Made by a program: the position numbers and the translations under genes. DNA of 64,000 nt from Mycobacterium sp. (GTDB taxonomy: Bacteria; Actinomycetota; Actinomycetes; Mycobacteriales; Mycobacteriaceae), in contig JAKFVT010000025.1 of NCBI GenBank assembly GCA_021732005.1, positions 1 through 64,000 of the forward strand, written 5' to 3'. Below the pieces are notes generated by a model. It ran no database searches and had not been told where the DNA came from. It saw only the letters and a list, made by a program, of their open reading frames with translations. This document shows, piece by piece, positions 48,435 to 58,445 of the stretch. Position 1 is the stretch's first letter. Each line of letters begins with the position of its first letter.

Positions 48435-49654
48435 GCGCCAAGCCGCTCGGCGACCTCACCGGCGCCTAGTCCCACATCGGCGAGGTCGTAGATCACCTCG
48501 CCGTAGCGGCCGCGGGGATGCTCGGCGATGAAGTCGGCCATAGCGGCTCGCACCTCGCCGTCGAACGGCTGATCAGCCACCGCGTAGATCGCTGCCAGGG
48601 TGCCCTGCTCGTCGGCCATGAAGTCGGTGAACCGCACATCGATCGACTGGTCGGCCGGGAGCGCGTCGCGGTCGCGCAGGCAGCCGCTGAACAGATCATC
48701 GGCCCGGTCGAGCCAGTACTGCGCGATCTTCACCGGATCCGGCTGGGCGCTGGCCATCCGGGAGGCATAGGCGATCATGGTAACCATCGACCGCGTCACC
48801 TCGACCGGATCACGATGCGTCACAACGAAAGTCGCATCGGGGAAGGTGGCGTACAGGGTGGGGAACTGCTCGAGGTGTTGCGGTGACTTCAACACCCAGC
48901 GGCTCCCGCCGCGCAGCCATTGCATGGCCTGGAGCTGGCGTTTGAGATAGGCGTACGACGGCCCCTGGTCGTGGGACTTGTAGTGCGCGGCGAACGACGG
49001 CAGATAGTAGGTGGTCTCGAAGAGCATGCCGGAGATGTCGTTGGCCAGCAGCTGGATCTCCTCGTGCGCATGGTCGACGGTCATGTCGTGCATCCGCTTG
49101 AACTCCGGCATCATCGTCTCGATCAGGTCGAGTCCCGCCGTGCAGCGGTCGCGTCGTGCTTGATCGTCGTCACCGGGAGCGGGGAAGGGTTCCAGGCTCT
49201 CCCAGTACGGGAGGTACCGCATGTTGGGGTCGGCAGCGATCAGGTTGTGCAGGTGGGTGGTGCCGGTGCGGGGCAGGCCGCAGATGATGATCGGCCGGGC
49301 GATCTCGATGTCCTCGATCTCGGGGTGCTCGGCGATCAGCGCCTCCAGCCGCAGCCGGTTGACCACGTTGCCGACCAGTTGCTCGAAGACCACAGCCACC
49401 CCGACGTCGGAGAGCCCGGCCTCCTCGCGCAGGGACGCGGTCAAGACGTCCAGTCGTTCACGGAAGTCGTCGTCGCCCCACCCGGTCAGCCCGGTGCGTT
49501 CGGTTGCCGCGGCCAGCAACGCCTCTGAGGTCAGCTCGAGGATCGATCCGTAGCCGGCGAGCGCATCCCGCATCGGCTGGGCGGTCTCAGGGAACACCGG
49601 CTGCGCCAGGTCGGTCAACCTGATCGGTTGGGGGCGCTGCACATCGTGGGTCAC
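48410..49654 (-). CDS. sulfotransferase family protein
   Basis: PIIICGLPRTGTTHLHNLIAADP PAPS loop; WVLKSPQHLEQFPTLYATFPDATFVVTHRDPVEV. Confidence 0.9.
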   Translation of the reverse strand: MTHDVQRPQPIRLTDLAQPVFPETAQPMRDALAGYGSILELTSEALLAAATERTGLTGWGDDDFRERLDVLTASLREEAGLSDVGVAVVFEQLVGNVVNRLRLEALIAEHPEIEDIEIARPIIICGLPRTGTTHLHNLIAADPNMRYLPYWESLEPFPAPGDDDQARRDRCTAGLDLIETMMPEFKRMHDMTVDHAHEEIQLLANDISGMLFETTYYLPSFAAHYKSHDQGPSYAYLKRQLQAMQWLRGGSRWVLKSPQHLEQFPTLYATFPDATFVVTHRDPVEVTRSMVTMIAYASRMASAQPDPVKIAQYWLDRADDLFSGCLRDRDALPADQSIDVRFTDFMADEQGTLAAIYAVADQPFDGEVRAAMADFIAEHPRGRYGEVIYDLADVGLGAGEVAERLGAYRDRFIG

Positions 49655-50736
49655 ACGGCACCGCCAGCTACTCGAGTGACGTCGACAACCCGACACGTCG
49701 GCCGTTTCGGGGTCTCCTCGGGCAGGAACCAGCGCAGCCAGATCAGGCCCTTGGTGCGCCCGGCCGTCGACACCCAGTTCGGATGGCCGGGATCGGTGTC
49801 GCTCACCACGATTCGCCATGACCCGTCGGCTTCGTAGGTGACATGCGCGCCGTTGATGGTGACCCGCTCGTAGGTGTAGTCGTAGGTGTGCAGGAACGGA
49901 TTCCACAGGCACAGATTCCAGAACACGCACTGCGGTGAGGTGCCCTCGATGATCAGCGCCTGGCCGGGCTGCAGTTCGTAGGCGCCCATCGCGTAGGCGG
50001 CGTCACCGGCGGCCCACCCGTAGGTCTGCTGCGGAACGGGGTAGGGCTCGGCGATCTCGTTGGCCGGCTCCACTTTGGTCGGGATGAACGCGCACTGATC
50101 GCCCAGCCACGTGCGTGCGGCGCGCAGCCGACGGATGAGGTCGGCGCGGTCGTCGCGCTTGCGGGCGGGGGGATCGATCGCCTCGATCTTCCAGTGCACC
50201 CGGCGATCGGTTTCCGGGTTGTTCAGGTAGTCACGGGTCAGTGCGACGACGGCATCGTCCTCCAGCTTGAGCCACGCACCTGCTTGCGGGTCGGGGCTGA
50301 TGGTGAAGTCGAAGTTGCCGTCGGCGTCGAATTGCAGGGAGCGGTCGTTCATCGTGCCGACGATGCGGTTGCTGTAATGGCCGTCGTCGGGTCCGCCGTA
50401 GACGGTGATCGACAGGTAGACCGAATCGCCCCGGTTCCCGGTGACCCGGTAGGTGCGGTTGGGATCGATCGGTGCCAGTTGATAGAAGGCGTCCGAGTTG
50501 TCGCCGCCCCACCGCTGATAGGGGCCGATGACGTCGACGAACCGCGGATTGTCCTTATCTCCCCAGACGAAGGCGTCGACCGCCACGCGCAGCAGGCTGA
50601 ACGTCAGCCGGTACCCGTCGAGGATGTCGGCCTCGAGCAGCGGGGGATCACTGGCCAGGAACTTGCGTTCGATCGCGCCGAGTTCGTCGAGCAACTCGTG
50701 GAAAGCGGTCGACAATTCATCGTCTGCCATGTTCAT
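49651..50736 (-). CDS. DUF1214 domain-containing protein
   Basis: YRVTGNRGDSVYLSITVYGGPDDG...QPGQALIIEGTSPQCVFWNLCLWNPFLHTYDYT. Confidence 0.75.
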   Translation of the reverse strand: MNMADDELSTAFHELLDELGAIERKFLASDPPLLEADILDGYRLTFSLLRVAVDAFVWGDKDNPRFVDVIGPYQRWGGDNSDAFYQLAPIDPNRTYRVTGNRGDSVYLSITVYGGPDDGHYSNRIVGTMNDRSLQFDADGNFDFTISPDPQAGAWLKLEDDAVVALTRDYLNNPETDRRVHWKIEAIDPPARKRDDRADLIRRLRAARTWLGDQCAFIPTKVEPANEIAEPYPVPQQTYGWAAGDAAYAMGAYELQPGQALIIEGTSPQCVFWNLCLWNPFLHTYDYTYERVTINGAHVTYEADGSWRIVVSDTDPGHPNWVSTAGRTKGLIWLRWFLPEETPKRPTCRVVDVTRVAGGAV

Positions 50737-51356
50737 TCCTTTTCTCGTGCCTGTGCGCCGTGCATGATCAGAGAGCAGAGAGTGTCGACCAGGTGGTCGG
50801 TGTCGGCCCGCCCGTCGACGAGGGCGCCGTAGAACGTGGTGCCTACCAGCACGTTGAACAATGTGTCGGTGTCGACGTCGGCCCGCACCACCCCTTGGGC
50901 GGCGGCGGTCCGAACCAACTCGGCGAGCTCGGCGCGAATCTTGTCGTCGAGCAATTGCTGTGTGCGGATGTGCAATTCGGAGTCTCGGCGGCGTTCGGCG
51001 AGGATGCCCAGAGTCGCGGCCTCGACCACCGGCTCGCGCCAGAACGCCACCGCGCCTCGAACGAATTCCCGCAGATCGGTTTCGAAGTCACCCGACCGCG
51101 GCAATGCAGCTGTGCCACTGTCGATTCCGAAAGCCGCCTCGAAGACAACATGGGCCTTGGACGGCCAGCGGCGGTAGATGGTGGGGCGGCTGACGCCGGC
51201 GGCCCGGGCGATCGACTCCATGGACACCTGGTCGTAGCCGACGTCGGTGAGCAACCGGCGGGTGGCCGCCATGATCGCGGAGTCGGTGCGCGGGTCCCGC
51301 GGCCGGCCTCGCACCGGCTCGGGCACTGCCGCCGCATTGCGATCGGGAGCCGTCAT
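50733..51356 (-). CDS. TetR family transcriptional regulator
   Basis: AATRRLLTDVGYDQVSMESIARAAGVSRPTIYRRWPSKAHVVFEAAF. Confidence 0.92.
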   Translation of the reverse strand: MTAPDRNAAAVPEPVRGRPRDPRTDSAIMAATRRLLTDVGYDQVSMESIARAAGVSRPTIYRRWPSKAHVVFEAAFGIDSGTAALPRSGDFETDLREFVRGAVAFWREPVVEAATLGILAERRRDSELHIRTQQLLDDKIRAELAELVRTAAAQGVVRADVDTDTLFNVLVGTTFYGALVDGRADTDHLVDTLCSLIMHGAQAREKE

Positions 51357-51409
51357 TCGAATTATGTTCCGTTGCGTAACGTAAACTGTCAAGAGTGTGA
51401 CGTCCGGAT

Positions 51410-51421
51410 TGAACCGGTTCA
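51410..51421. promoter_or_regulatory. 12-bp perfect palindrome in TetR/thioredoxin divergent region
   Basis: TGAACCGGTTCA. Confidence 0.35.
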
Positions 51422-51477
51422 CCTCCGGGAATCGTGATTACACAATTAGTGCGTCCCGACGGCCAGGAGGTCACGCC

Positions 51478-51966
51478 ATGAAAGTCATGCTTCGAGCGCT
51501 GGCCGTGGTGCTGTCCGCGCTGAGCATCGCCGTTGCCGCGCCGCCGACGGCCGGTGCCGACGAGCAGCTGGCGTTCACCGGCACCACGCTGACCGGAGCG
51601 CCGTTCAACGGTGCGAGCCTGCAGGGCAAGCCGGCGGTCCTGTGGTTCTGGACCCCGTGGTGCCCGTTCTGCAACGCCGAAGCCCCCAACGTCAGCCAGG
51701 TGGCCGCGGCCAATCCCAAGGTCACCTTCGTCGGCGTCGCCGCACGCTCCGATGCCGGGCAGATGCAGGCTTTCGTGTCGAAGTACAACCTGAACTTCAC
51801 CAACCTCAACGACGTCGACGGGTCCATCTGGGCCCGGTTCAACGTGCCGTGGCAGCCCGCGTATGTGTTCCTGCGTCCCGACGGCTCGTCGACGTTCGTC
51901 AACAACCCCACTTCGGCGATGTCGGAACAGGAGCTCAGCGACCGGGTGAACGCGTTGGTGTCCTGA
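51478..51966 (+). CDS. secreted thioredoxin-like (DsbE/MPT53-like) protein
   Basis: Signal peptide; VLWFWTPWCPFCNAEAPNV (CPFC). Confidence 0.9.
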   Translation: MKVMLRALAVVLSALSIAVAAPPTAGADEQLAFTGTTLTGAPFNGASLQGKPAVLWFWTPWCPFCNAEAPNVSQVAAANPKVTFVGVAARSDAGQMQAFVSKYNLNFTNLNDVDGSIWARFNVPWQPAYVFLRPDGSSTFVNNPTSAMSEQELSDRVNALVS

Positions 51967-51975
51967 GCCCCGACA

Positions 51976-52833
51976 GTGGACGCAAATCTGACCGGCCTGG
52001 CACTGGCCGCTGGGATGGTGGCTGCGCTCAATCCGTGCGGGTTCGCGATGCTGCCGGCCTACCTGACGCTGGTGGTGCGCGGTGAGGACGCCGATCCCGG
52101 CCGCACGGCCGCGGTGGGGCGTGCGCTGGCGGCCACCGCGGCAATGGCGCTCGGCTTCCTCGCGGTGTTCGGTCTGTTCGGGTTGCTGACGGTCCCGGTT
52201 GCGACAGCAGTCCAGCGCTACCTACCCTACGCGACGATCGGTATCGGGATAGTCCTTGTCGCCCTTGGCATCTGGCTGGTCGCGGGCCGGGAATTGGCTT
52301 GGGGGCCGGCCGGACCGAGCTGGCGAGGGGCGCCGACGGCGCGGCTGGCATCGATGTTCGGCTACGGCGCGGGTTATGCGGTGGCGTCGCTGTCGTGCAC
52401 CATCGGGCCGTTCCTCGCCGTCACCGGCGCCACGCTGCGGGCCGGGTCTCCCCTCGACGGCGTGCTCGTCTATGCCGCCTACGCCGCCGGCCTGGCCCTG
52501 GTCGTCGGTGTGCTAGCCGTCGGAATCGCCCTGACCAGTACGGCTTTGGTGGACCGTCTGCGTCGGGTCTTGCCCTACATCAACCGGATCAGCGGCATCG
52601 TGCTGATCGCGGTAGGCGCCTACGTGAGCTATTACGGCCTTTACGAGATCCGGTTGTTCAGCGCGCAGGGGGATCCGGCCGATCCGGTGATCGCGGCCGC
52701 AGGCCGTCTGCAGGGTGCGGTGGCCGGCTGGGTTTATCGCACCAGCGCCTGGACGTGGGTCGTGGTGCTGGCGGTGCTGGTCGCCGCGGCCGCTGTGGTC
52801 CGGGTTCGACGCACCCGTCACCAGCGGCGCTGA
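51976..52833 (+). CDS. ccdA: CcdA-type cytochrome c biogenesis / disulfide transporter
   Basis: AALNPCGFAMLPAYL, VASLSCTIGPFLAV; 6 TM; immediately downstream of the thioredoxin-like gene. Confidence 0.88.
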   Translation: MDANLTGLALAAGMVAALNPCGFAMLPAYLTLVVRGEDADPGRTAAVGRALAATAAMALGFLAVFGLFGLLTVPVATAVQRYLPYATIGIGIVLVALGIWLVAGRELAWGPAGPSWRGAPTARLASMFGYGAGYAVASLSCTIGPFLAVTGATLRAGSPLDGVLVYAAYAAGLALVVGVLAVGIALTSTALVDRLRRVLPYINRISGIVLIAVGAYVSYYGLYEIRLFSAQGDPADPVIAAAGRLQGAVAGWVYRTSAWTWVVVLAVLVAAAAVVRVRRTRHQRR

Positions 52834-52900
52834 TCGCCCGAATCGCGCGTCGCGCGTGGATATACTCCGCTGCACGTTCGATGCAGGGGAGAGGGACGCG

Positions 52901-53215
52901 ATGAAGCGACAGTCGATGCGAACCTGGGGGGCTGCCGGGGCGGCAGTCCTGGCGCTCACCGGGGTGCCGGCCGCGATCGTGACGATCCAGCCCAGCGGTC
53001 AGGCCCACGCCGACGTCTGCGCCAGCGCAGGCCGCCGGGTCACGGTCAGCGGGTGTGCCAACCTGTCCGACGTGATGGCGCCCTATGTGCCGCCGCCGTC
53101 GTACTACGCGCCGCTGCCGGAGGACTACCCGCCGCCACCGCCACCGCCGCCCCCGCCGGTGACCGGCTGCGTGGGGTACAACGGCCGCTGGGTCAGCGCC
53201 GGCGGCTGCCGCTAG
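52901..53215 (+). CDS. secreted proline-rich hypothetical protein
   Basis: Signal peptide; PPPSYYAPLPEDYPPPPPPPPPPVTGCVGYNGRWVSAGGC. Confidence 0.7.
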   Translation: MKRQSMRTWGAAGAAVLALTGVPAAIVTIQPSGQAHADVCASAGRRVTVSGCANLSDVMAPYVPPPSYYAPLPEDYPPPPPPPPPPVTGCVGYNGRWVSAGGCR

Positions 53216-53237
53216 CCACAACCACACACCACAACGA

Positions 53238-53269
53238 CGAGACCCCGCGGGCATGCCCGCGGGGTCTCG
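53238..53269. terminator. bidirectional terminator, 32-bp perfect palindrome
   Basis: CGAGACCCCGCGGGCATGCCCGCGGGGTCTCG between convergent genes. Confidence 0.85.
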
Positions 53270-53284
53270 TTTACTGCTGAGGAA

Positions 53285-55468
53285 TCAGGACAGATCGAAC
53301 CGGTCGGCGTTGGTCACCTTGACCCACGCCGCGACGAAGTCCTCGACGAACTTGCCGGCGTTGTCGTCCTGGGCGTAGACCTCGACCAGGGCGCGCAGGA
53401 TCGAGTTCGAGCCGAACACCAGGTCGTTGGCGGTCGCCGTCCACTTGAGCGCACCGGTGGTCCGGTCGGTTCCCTCGTAGACGTTCTCCGAGTTCTCCGA
53501 CGCCTTCCACTGCGTGCCCATGTCGAGCAGGTTGGTGAAGAAGTCGGTGGAGAGCACGCCGACCCGATCGGTGAACACACCGTGCTTGGAGCCGCCGTGG
53601 TTGGCGCCGAGGACACGCAGGCCACCCAGCAGAACGGTCATCTCGGGCACGGTGACGCCCAGCAGATAGGCCTTCTCCACCAGAAGCTGCTCCAGCGGCG
53701 CCTTCTCGCCGATCTGCGCGTAGTTGCGGAACCCGTCGGCCCGCGGCTCGAGAACCGCGAACGACTCCACATCGGTGTCTTCCTGGCTGGCATCGGTGCG
53801 GCCGGGTGCGAAGTGCACGTCGATCGCGTAGCCGGCCTCCTTGGCCGCCTTCTCGATCGCGGCGTTACCACCGAGAACGATCAGGTCGGCCAGCGAGACG
53901 GTCTTGCCACCGGCGTTGAACTCCTGCTGGATGCGCTCCAGTACCGGGAGCACCTTGGCGAGCTCGGCAGGCTCGTTGGCCTCCCAATTGCGCTGCGGCT
54001 CCAGGCGCAGCCGGGCACCGTTGCCGCCACCGCGCTTGTCGGTGTTGCGGTAGGTGGACACCGAGGCCCACGCCGTCTTGACCAGCTGCGGAACCGTCAG
54101 GCCGGACTCGAGGATCTTGGCCTTCAGCGTCGCGGCGTCGGAGGAGTCGATCAGCTCGCCCTGCACCGGCGGAACCGGGTCCTGCCACAGCTGCGGCTCG
54201 GCGACCCACGGTCCCAGGTACCGGGTGATCGGACCCAGGTCGCGGTGCAGCAGCTTGTACCAGGCCTTGGCGAAGGCCTCGTTGAGCTCCTCGGGGTGAT
54301 CGAGCCAGCGCCGGGTGATCGCACCGAACTCCGGGTCGACCCGCATCGAGACGTCGGTGACCAGCATCGTGGGCTTGCGGTTCGGGCCGCCGAACGGATC
54401 GGGGATGATCGCCTCGGCGTCCTTGGCCTGGAACTGCCATGCGCCCGCCGGGCTCTTGGTCAGCTCCCACTCGTAGCCGTAGAGGATCTCCAGGAAGGAG
54501 TTGCTCCACTTGGTCGGCGTGGTGGTCCACACCACCTCCAGGCCGCTGGTGATGGTGTCACCGGCGTTGCCAGAGCCGAACGGGCACTTCCAGCCCAGGC
54601 CCTGCTGCTCGATCGGGGCGCCCTCGGGCTCCGGGCCGACCAGGTCGCCGTCGCCGGCGCCGTGGGTCTTGCCCAGAGTGTGACCGCCGACGATCAGCGC
54701 CGCGGTCTCCTCGACATTCATGGCCATCCGGCCGAAGGTTTCCTTGATGTCGATGGCGGCCTTCAGTGGATCCGGATTGCCTTCCGGCCCTTCGGGATTG
54801 ACGTAGATCAGGCCCATGGTGGTGGCGCCGTACGGCTCCGCCAGCTGGCGCTCACCGGAGTAGCGCTTGTTGGTGCCCAACCATTCGTCTTCCTCGCCGA
54901 ACAGGATCTCTTCGGGCTCCCACACGTCGGGGCGGCCGAAGCCGAAGCCGAAGGTCTGGAAGCCGGCCGACTCCAGCGCGACGTTGCCGGCGAACACCAG
55001 CAGGTCGGCCCAGGAGATCTGGTTGCCGTACTTCTTCTTCACCGGCCACAGCAACCGGCGCGCCTTGTCCAGGTTGGCGTTGTCGGGCCAGCTGTTGAGC
55101 GGGGCGAAACGCTGCATGCCCTGACCGCCGCCACCGCGGCCGTCGTAGATGCGGTAGGTGCCCGCGGCGTGCCAGCTCATCCGGATGAACAGGCCGGCGT
55201 AGCTGCCGTAGTCGGCCGGCCACCAGTCCTGCGAGGTGGTGATGACCGACAGGAGATCGGCCTTCAGCGCCTCGGGATCGAGCTTGGCGAATTCGGTCGC
55301 GTAGTCGAAGTCATCGCCGAGCGGGTTGGAGTACGGCGAGTGCGGGTGCAGCTTGGTGACGTCGACCTGATCCGGCCACCAGTCCTGATTGGTACGGGGC
55401 CCATGTGCTTTCGGCTCCGGCGCGTCGATGACCGGATTCTCGCTCTCGGACACTTTTTGCCTTTCCAT
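53285..55468 (-). CDS. katG: catalase-peroxidase
   Basis: [68 protein letters not shown]. Confidence 0.98.
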   Translation of the reverse strand: MERQKVSESENPVIDAPEPKAHGPRTNQDWWPDQVDVTKLHPHSPYSNPLGDDFDYATEFAKLDPEALKADLLSVITTSQDWWPADYGSYAGLFIRMSWHAAGTYRIYDGRGGGGQGMQRFAPLNSWPDNANLDKARRLLWPVKKKYGNQISWADLLVFAGNVALESAGFQTFGFGFGRPDVWEPEEILFGEEDEWLGTNKRYSGERQLAEPYGATTMGLIYVNPEGPEGNPDPLKAAIDIKETFGRMAMNVEETAALIVGGHTLGKTHGAGDGDLVGPEPEGAPIEQQGLGWKCPFGSGNAGDTITSGLEVVWTTTPTKWSNSFLEILYGYEWELTKSPAGAWQFQAKDAEAIIPDPFGGPNRKPTMLVTDVSMRVDPEFGAITRRWLDHPEELNEAFAKAWYKLLHRDLGPITRYLGPWVAEPQLWQDPVPPVQGELIDSSDAATLKAKILESGLTVPQLVKTAWASVSTYRNTDKRGGGNGARLRLEPQRNWEANEPAELAKVLPVLERIQQEFNAGGKTVSLADLIVLGGNAAIEKAAKEAGYAIDVHFAPGRTDASQEDTDVESFAVLEPRADGFRNYAQIGEKAPLEQLLVEKAYLLGVTVPEMTVLLGGLRVLGANHGGSKHGVFTDRVGVLSTDFFTNLLDMGTQWKASENSENVYEGTDRTTGALKWTATANDLVFGSNSILRALVEVYAQDDNAGKFVEDFVAAWVKVTNADRFDLS

Positions 55469-55511
55469 TCCATATTTCATTGGGGTGATTGGGCTGTGAT
55501 CACGTGTGTGA

Positions 55512-55943
55512 TCAGGAAGGTTCAATCGGTGAGCAGTCGGGACACAGTCCCCAGTAGATGACCTCGGCTTCGTCGAGCACGAAACCGTTGTGCTCAGACG
55601 GCGTCAAACAGGGCGCCTCGCCGACCGCGCAGTCGACGTCGCCGATGACACCGCAGGATCGGCACACCACGTGATGGTGGTTGTCGCCCACCCGTGCCTC
55701 GTATCGGGCCACCGAGCCCGACGGCTGGATGCGCCGCACCAGGCCGGCCGCGGTCAGCGCGTGCAGCACGTCGTACACCGCCTGCCGGGACACGTCGGGC
55801 AGGCCCGTTCGGACCGCTCCGAAAATGGTGTCGGTGTCGGCGTGCGGGTGCGTGTGCACCGCGTCGAGTACCGCGAGACGAGGGCGGGTGACCCGCAGCT
55901 GCGCTGTCCGCAGCTGGTCGGAGAGATCCGAGACTGAGGTCAC
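55512..55943 (-). CDS. furA: Fur family transcriptional regulator FurA
   Basis: [44 protein letters not shown]; directly upstream of katG. Confidence 0.95.
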   Translation of the reverse strand: MTSVSDLSDQLRTAQLRVTRPRLAVLDAVHTHPHADTDTIFGAVRTGLPDVSRQAVYDVLHALTAAGLVRRIQPSGSVARYEARVGDNHHHVVCRSCGVIGDVDCAVGEAPCLTPSEHNGFVLDEAEVIYWGLCPDCSPIEPS

Positions 55944-56010
55944 GTTTTGATAGTCGTCTCTTTTCTGGAACGAGTCAAGAGTTGTCCCGAAACGAATTCT
56001 GCGGACCTGG

Positions 56011-56241
56011 TCAGGGGCTTTGTGCAGGGTCGTTCTTCGGACTGGCGGTGGGGTTCAGCGGCGCGATCGGGGCCGGGCTGAAGCTGTTCGGCCCGGGCAG
56101 GGTCGCCTTGCTGGTGGGCTGCACCGAAGAACTCGACGAAGTGGGTGCCGGAGCGCTGTCCGTGGATCCGCACGCCGGGAACACCACGGCGCCGGCGCCG
56201 GCCAGCGTGACCAGCCAGATCGCTCTCCTGGGACCCTGCAT
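56011..56241 (-). CDS. small putative lipoprotein
   Basis: MQGPRRAIWLVTLAGAGAVVFPACGSTDS lipobox-like; Ser/Pro-rich tail. Confidence 0.55.
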   Translation of the reverse strand: MQGPRRAIWLVTLAGAGAVVFPACGSTDSAPAPTSSSSSVQPTSKATLPGPNSFSPAPIAPLNPTASPKNDPAQSP

Positions 56242-56371
56242 CGCTGAAAGCTACCGCGTTTGGCGGCGAAGTAAGGCCGCGACCGCGCTTTCTGTATGGT
56301 GATCGGCGGATCGCGTCCGGCGGCCACCTCGGACCGCACCCGAAATCAGTCGTCTCGTCAGGAGCAGTTTC

Positions 56372-57271
56372 GTGCCCCTCAACACCGTTGCGCTCGAACT
56401 CGTGCCGCCCAACGTCGACCGCACGCCGGACGAAATGCTGGAGGAAGCGCGCAAGGTCGTGCAGTTGTCCGCCGAGACCGGACTGGACGGCCGGATCCGG
56501 CACGTGATGATCCCCGGGATGATCGAAGAGGACAGCGGCCGGCCCGTCGAGATGAAGCCCAAGCTCGACGTTCTCGACTACTGGTCGCGTATCTCACCGG
56601 AGCTGCCCGGCGTGCGCGGGTTGTGCACTCAGGTGACCGCTTTCATGGATGAGCCGACGCTGCTCAGCCGGCTGACCGCTCTGCTCGACGCGGGCATGGA
56701 GGGCGTGGCCTTCGTCGGTGTTCCGCGGACCATGAACGACGGCGAGGGCGCCGGCGTGGCACCCACCGACGCGTTGACGATCTTCTCCGAGCTGGTCCCG
56801 AATCGGGGCGCGATCCTGATTCCGACCCGGGCCGAGGAAGCCGGCCGGTTCGGGTTCAAATGCGGCCGGGGCGCCACCTACGGGATGACGCAGCTGCTCT
56901 ACTCCGACGCGATCGTCGGCTTCCTGACCGAGTTCGCCGCCACCACCGACTACCGCCCGGAGATCCTGTTGTCGTTCGGCTTCGTGCCGAAGGTCGAGTC
57001 CCGGGTCGGCTTGATCAACTGGCTGATCCAGGACCCGGGCAATGCCGCCGTCGCCGCCGAGCAGGACTTCGTTCGCACACTCGCCGACAGCGAGCCGCCG
57101 GTCAAACGGCAGCTGCTGGTGGACCTCTACAAACGGGTCATCGACGGCGTCGCCGACCTCGGGTTCCCGCTGAGCATCCACTTCGAGGCCACCTACGGGA
57201 TGTCCCGCCCGGCCTTCGACACCTTCGCCGAGATGCTGGCGTACTGGTCGCCGGCACCCTCCGCATCCTGA
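56372..57271 (+). CDS. mycobacterial-type methylenetetrahydrofolate reductase-like protein
   Basis: LNTVALELVPPNVDRTPDEMLEEARKVV; FEATYGMSRPAFDTFAEMLAYW. Confidence 0.8.
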   Translation: MPLNTVALELVPPNVDRTPDEMLEEARKVVQLSAETGLDGRIRHVMIPGMIEEDSGRPVEMKPKLDVLDYWSRISPELPGVRGLCTQVTAFMDEPTLLSRLTALLDAGMEGVAFVGVPRTMNDGEGAGVAPTDALTIFSELVPNRGAILIPTRAEEAGRFGFKCGRGATYGMTQLLYSDAIVGFLTEFAATTDYRPEILLSFGFVPKVESRVGLINWLIQDPGNAAVAAEQDFVRTLADSEPPVKRQLLVDLYKRVIDGVADLGFPLSIHFEATYGMSRPAFDTFAEMLAYWSPAPSAS

Positions 57272-57284
57272 CGGTTCGCGGCCC

Positions 57285-58241
57285 ATGAAGGAAATGATCG
57301 ACTTCGACGGCGCACCGATTTTCGCGATCCCGGCGCGCGAGGGCTATCGCGGCTTCGGTGGCTGCGAGGGAATGCTCCTCGAAGGTCCGCAAGGGTGGGG
57401 TGAGTTCTGCCCGCCCCGCACGGGCAGTGATCTGGTGGCGGCCCGCTGGTTGACCTCGGCCATCGAAGGCGGAACCGTCGGCTGGCCGGACCCGATCCGC
57501 GGCCGGGTGCCGGTCGCGGTCGCGGTGCCCGCGGTCGGAGCCGAGGAGGCGGCCGCGATCGCCGTCGCCGGCGGGTGCCAGACGGCCGACGTGATGGTCA
57601 CCGGTCTGCCCGGCGATGCCGACCGGCTCGCGGCGGTGCGCTCAGCACTCGGACCGGACGCGTCGATTCGCTGCCTGGTCGACGGGTGGTGGGACGTCGA
57701 CACCGCCGCCGAGACGATCCCCAGGCTGGACACGGCGGCCGACGGTCTGCAATTCGTGCAGCAGCCGTGCGCGACCGCACGGGAACTGGCCGCGCTGCGG
57801 CGCCGGATCGACGTGCGGGTGGCGGTCGACGTCTCCGACCTCAGCAGTGACGGGCTGACCATGTCCGACGTCGCCGACATCGTGGTGCTGGACGCCGCCC
57901 CGCTCGGCGGCGTGCGCCGGGCCTTGCGGTTCGCCGAGAAGTGCGACCTACCGGTTGTGGTGTCCGGCGCCGGTCAAACCAGCATGGGGCTGGCCAGCGG
58001 CTTGGCGTTGGCCGGTGTGCTGCCCGAGCTTTCCTTCGCCTGCGGGCTCGGCACCGCCGCGGCCCTGGCCGGCGACATCGTGCCCGCAGGACGCGCATTG
58101 ATCACCGCCGACGGGTATCTGCCGGTGGCACCCTCGGCCCCGGCTCCCGACCCGGCGCGCCTCGCGGAATTCACTCTCGATGACGCCGAGCGCATCGCGT
58201 GGTGGCACGAGCGGCTGCGGACCGCGCGAGAACTTCTCTGA
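57285..58241 (+). CDS. o-succinylbenzoate synthase (MenC)-like protein, degenerate active site
   Basis: GPQGWGEFCPP; QQPCATARELAALRRRIDVRVAVDVSD; VLDAAPLGGVRRAL; PELSFACGLGTAAA. Confidence 0.8.
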   Translation: MKEMIDFDGAPIFAIPAREGYRGFGGCEGMLLEGPQGWGEFCPPRTGSDLVAARWLTSAIEGGTVGWPDPIRGRVPVAVAVPAVGAEEAAAIAVAGGCQTADVMVTGLPGDADRLAAVRSALGPDASIRCLVDGWWDVDTAAETIPRLDTAADGLQFVQQPCATARELAALRRRIDVRVAVDVSDLSSDGLTMSDVADIVVLDAAPLGGVRRALRFAEKCDLPVVVSGAGQTSMGLASGLALAGVLPELSFACGLGTAAALAGDIVPAGRALITADGYLPVAPSAPAPDPARLAEFTLDDAERIAWWHERLRTARELL

Positions 58242-58257
58242 GTCTCCGAGTCGCGCG

Positions 58258-58443
58258 TCAGCGCCGCGGGCGCCAGGCCGCGACGGCCAGCACGACGCCG
58301 ACCAGCACGACGATCGGGCCCAGCACCGACCACGTCGTGGTGTTGCTCATCGGGCTGCCCTGAACCGCTCCGAAACCCTGCAGTGTGAACAACAGTCCGA
58401 ACAGCGCGACCAGCACGCCGAGACCTCCGACAACGTGACGCAT
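58258..58443 (-). CDS. small two-TM membrane protein
   Basis: MRHVVGGLGVLVALFGLLFTLQGFGAV...LGPIVVLVGVVLAVAAWRPRR. Confidence 0.65.
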   Translation of the reverse strand: MRHVVGGLGVLVALFGLLFTLQGFGAVQGSPMSNTTTWSVLGPIVVLVGVVLAVAAWRPRR

Positions 58444-58445
58444 GG

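Noticed and set aside
53582-55561. 659-aa ORF antisense to katG
   Set aside because: Shadow ORF; katG on the other strand is certain.
55940-56503. 187-aa minus-strand ORF between furA and the MTHFR-like gene
   Set aside because: Overlaps the 5' end of the MTHFR-like gene; the lipoprotein frame 56011-56241 is more convincing.
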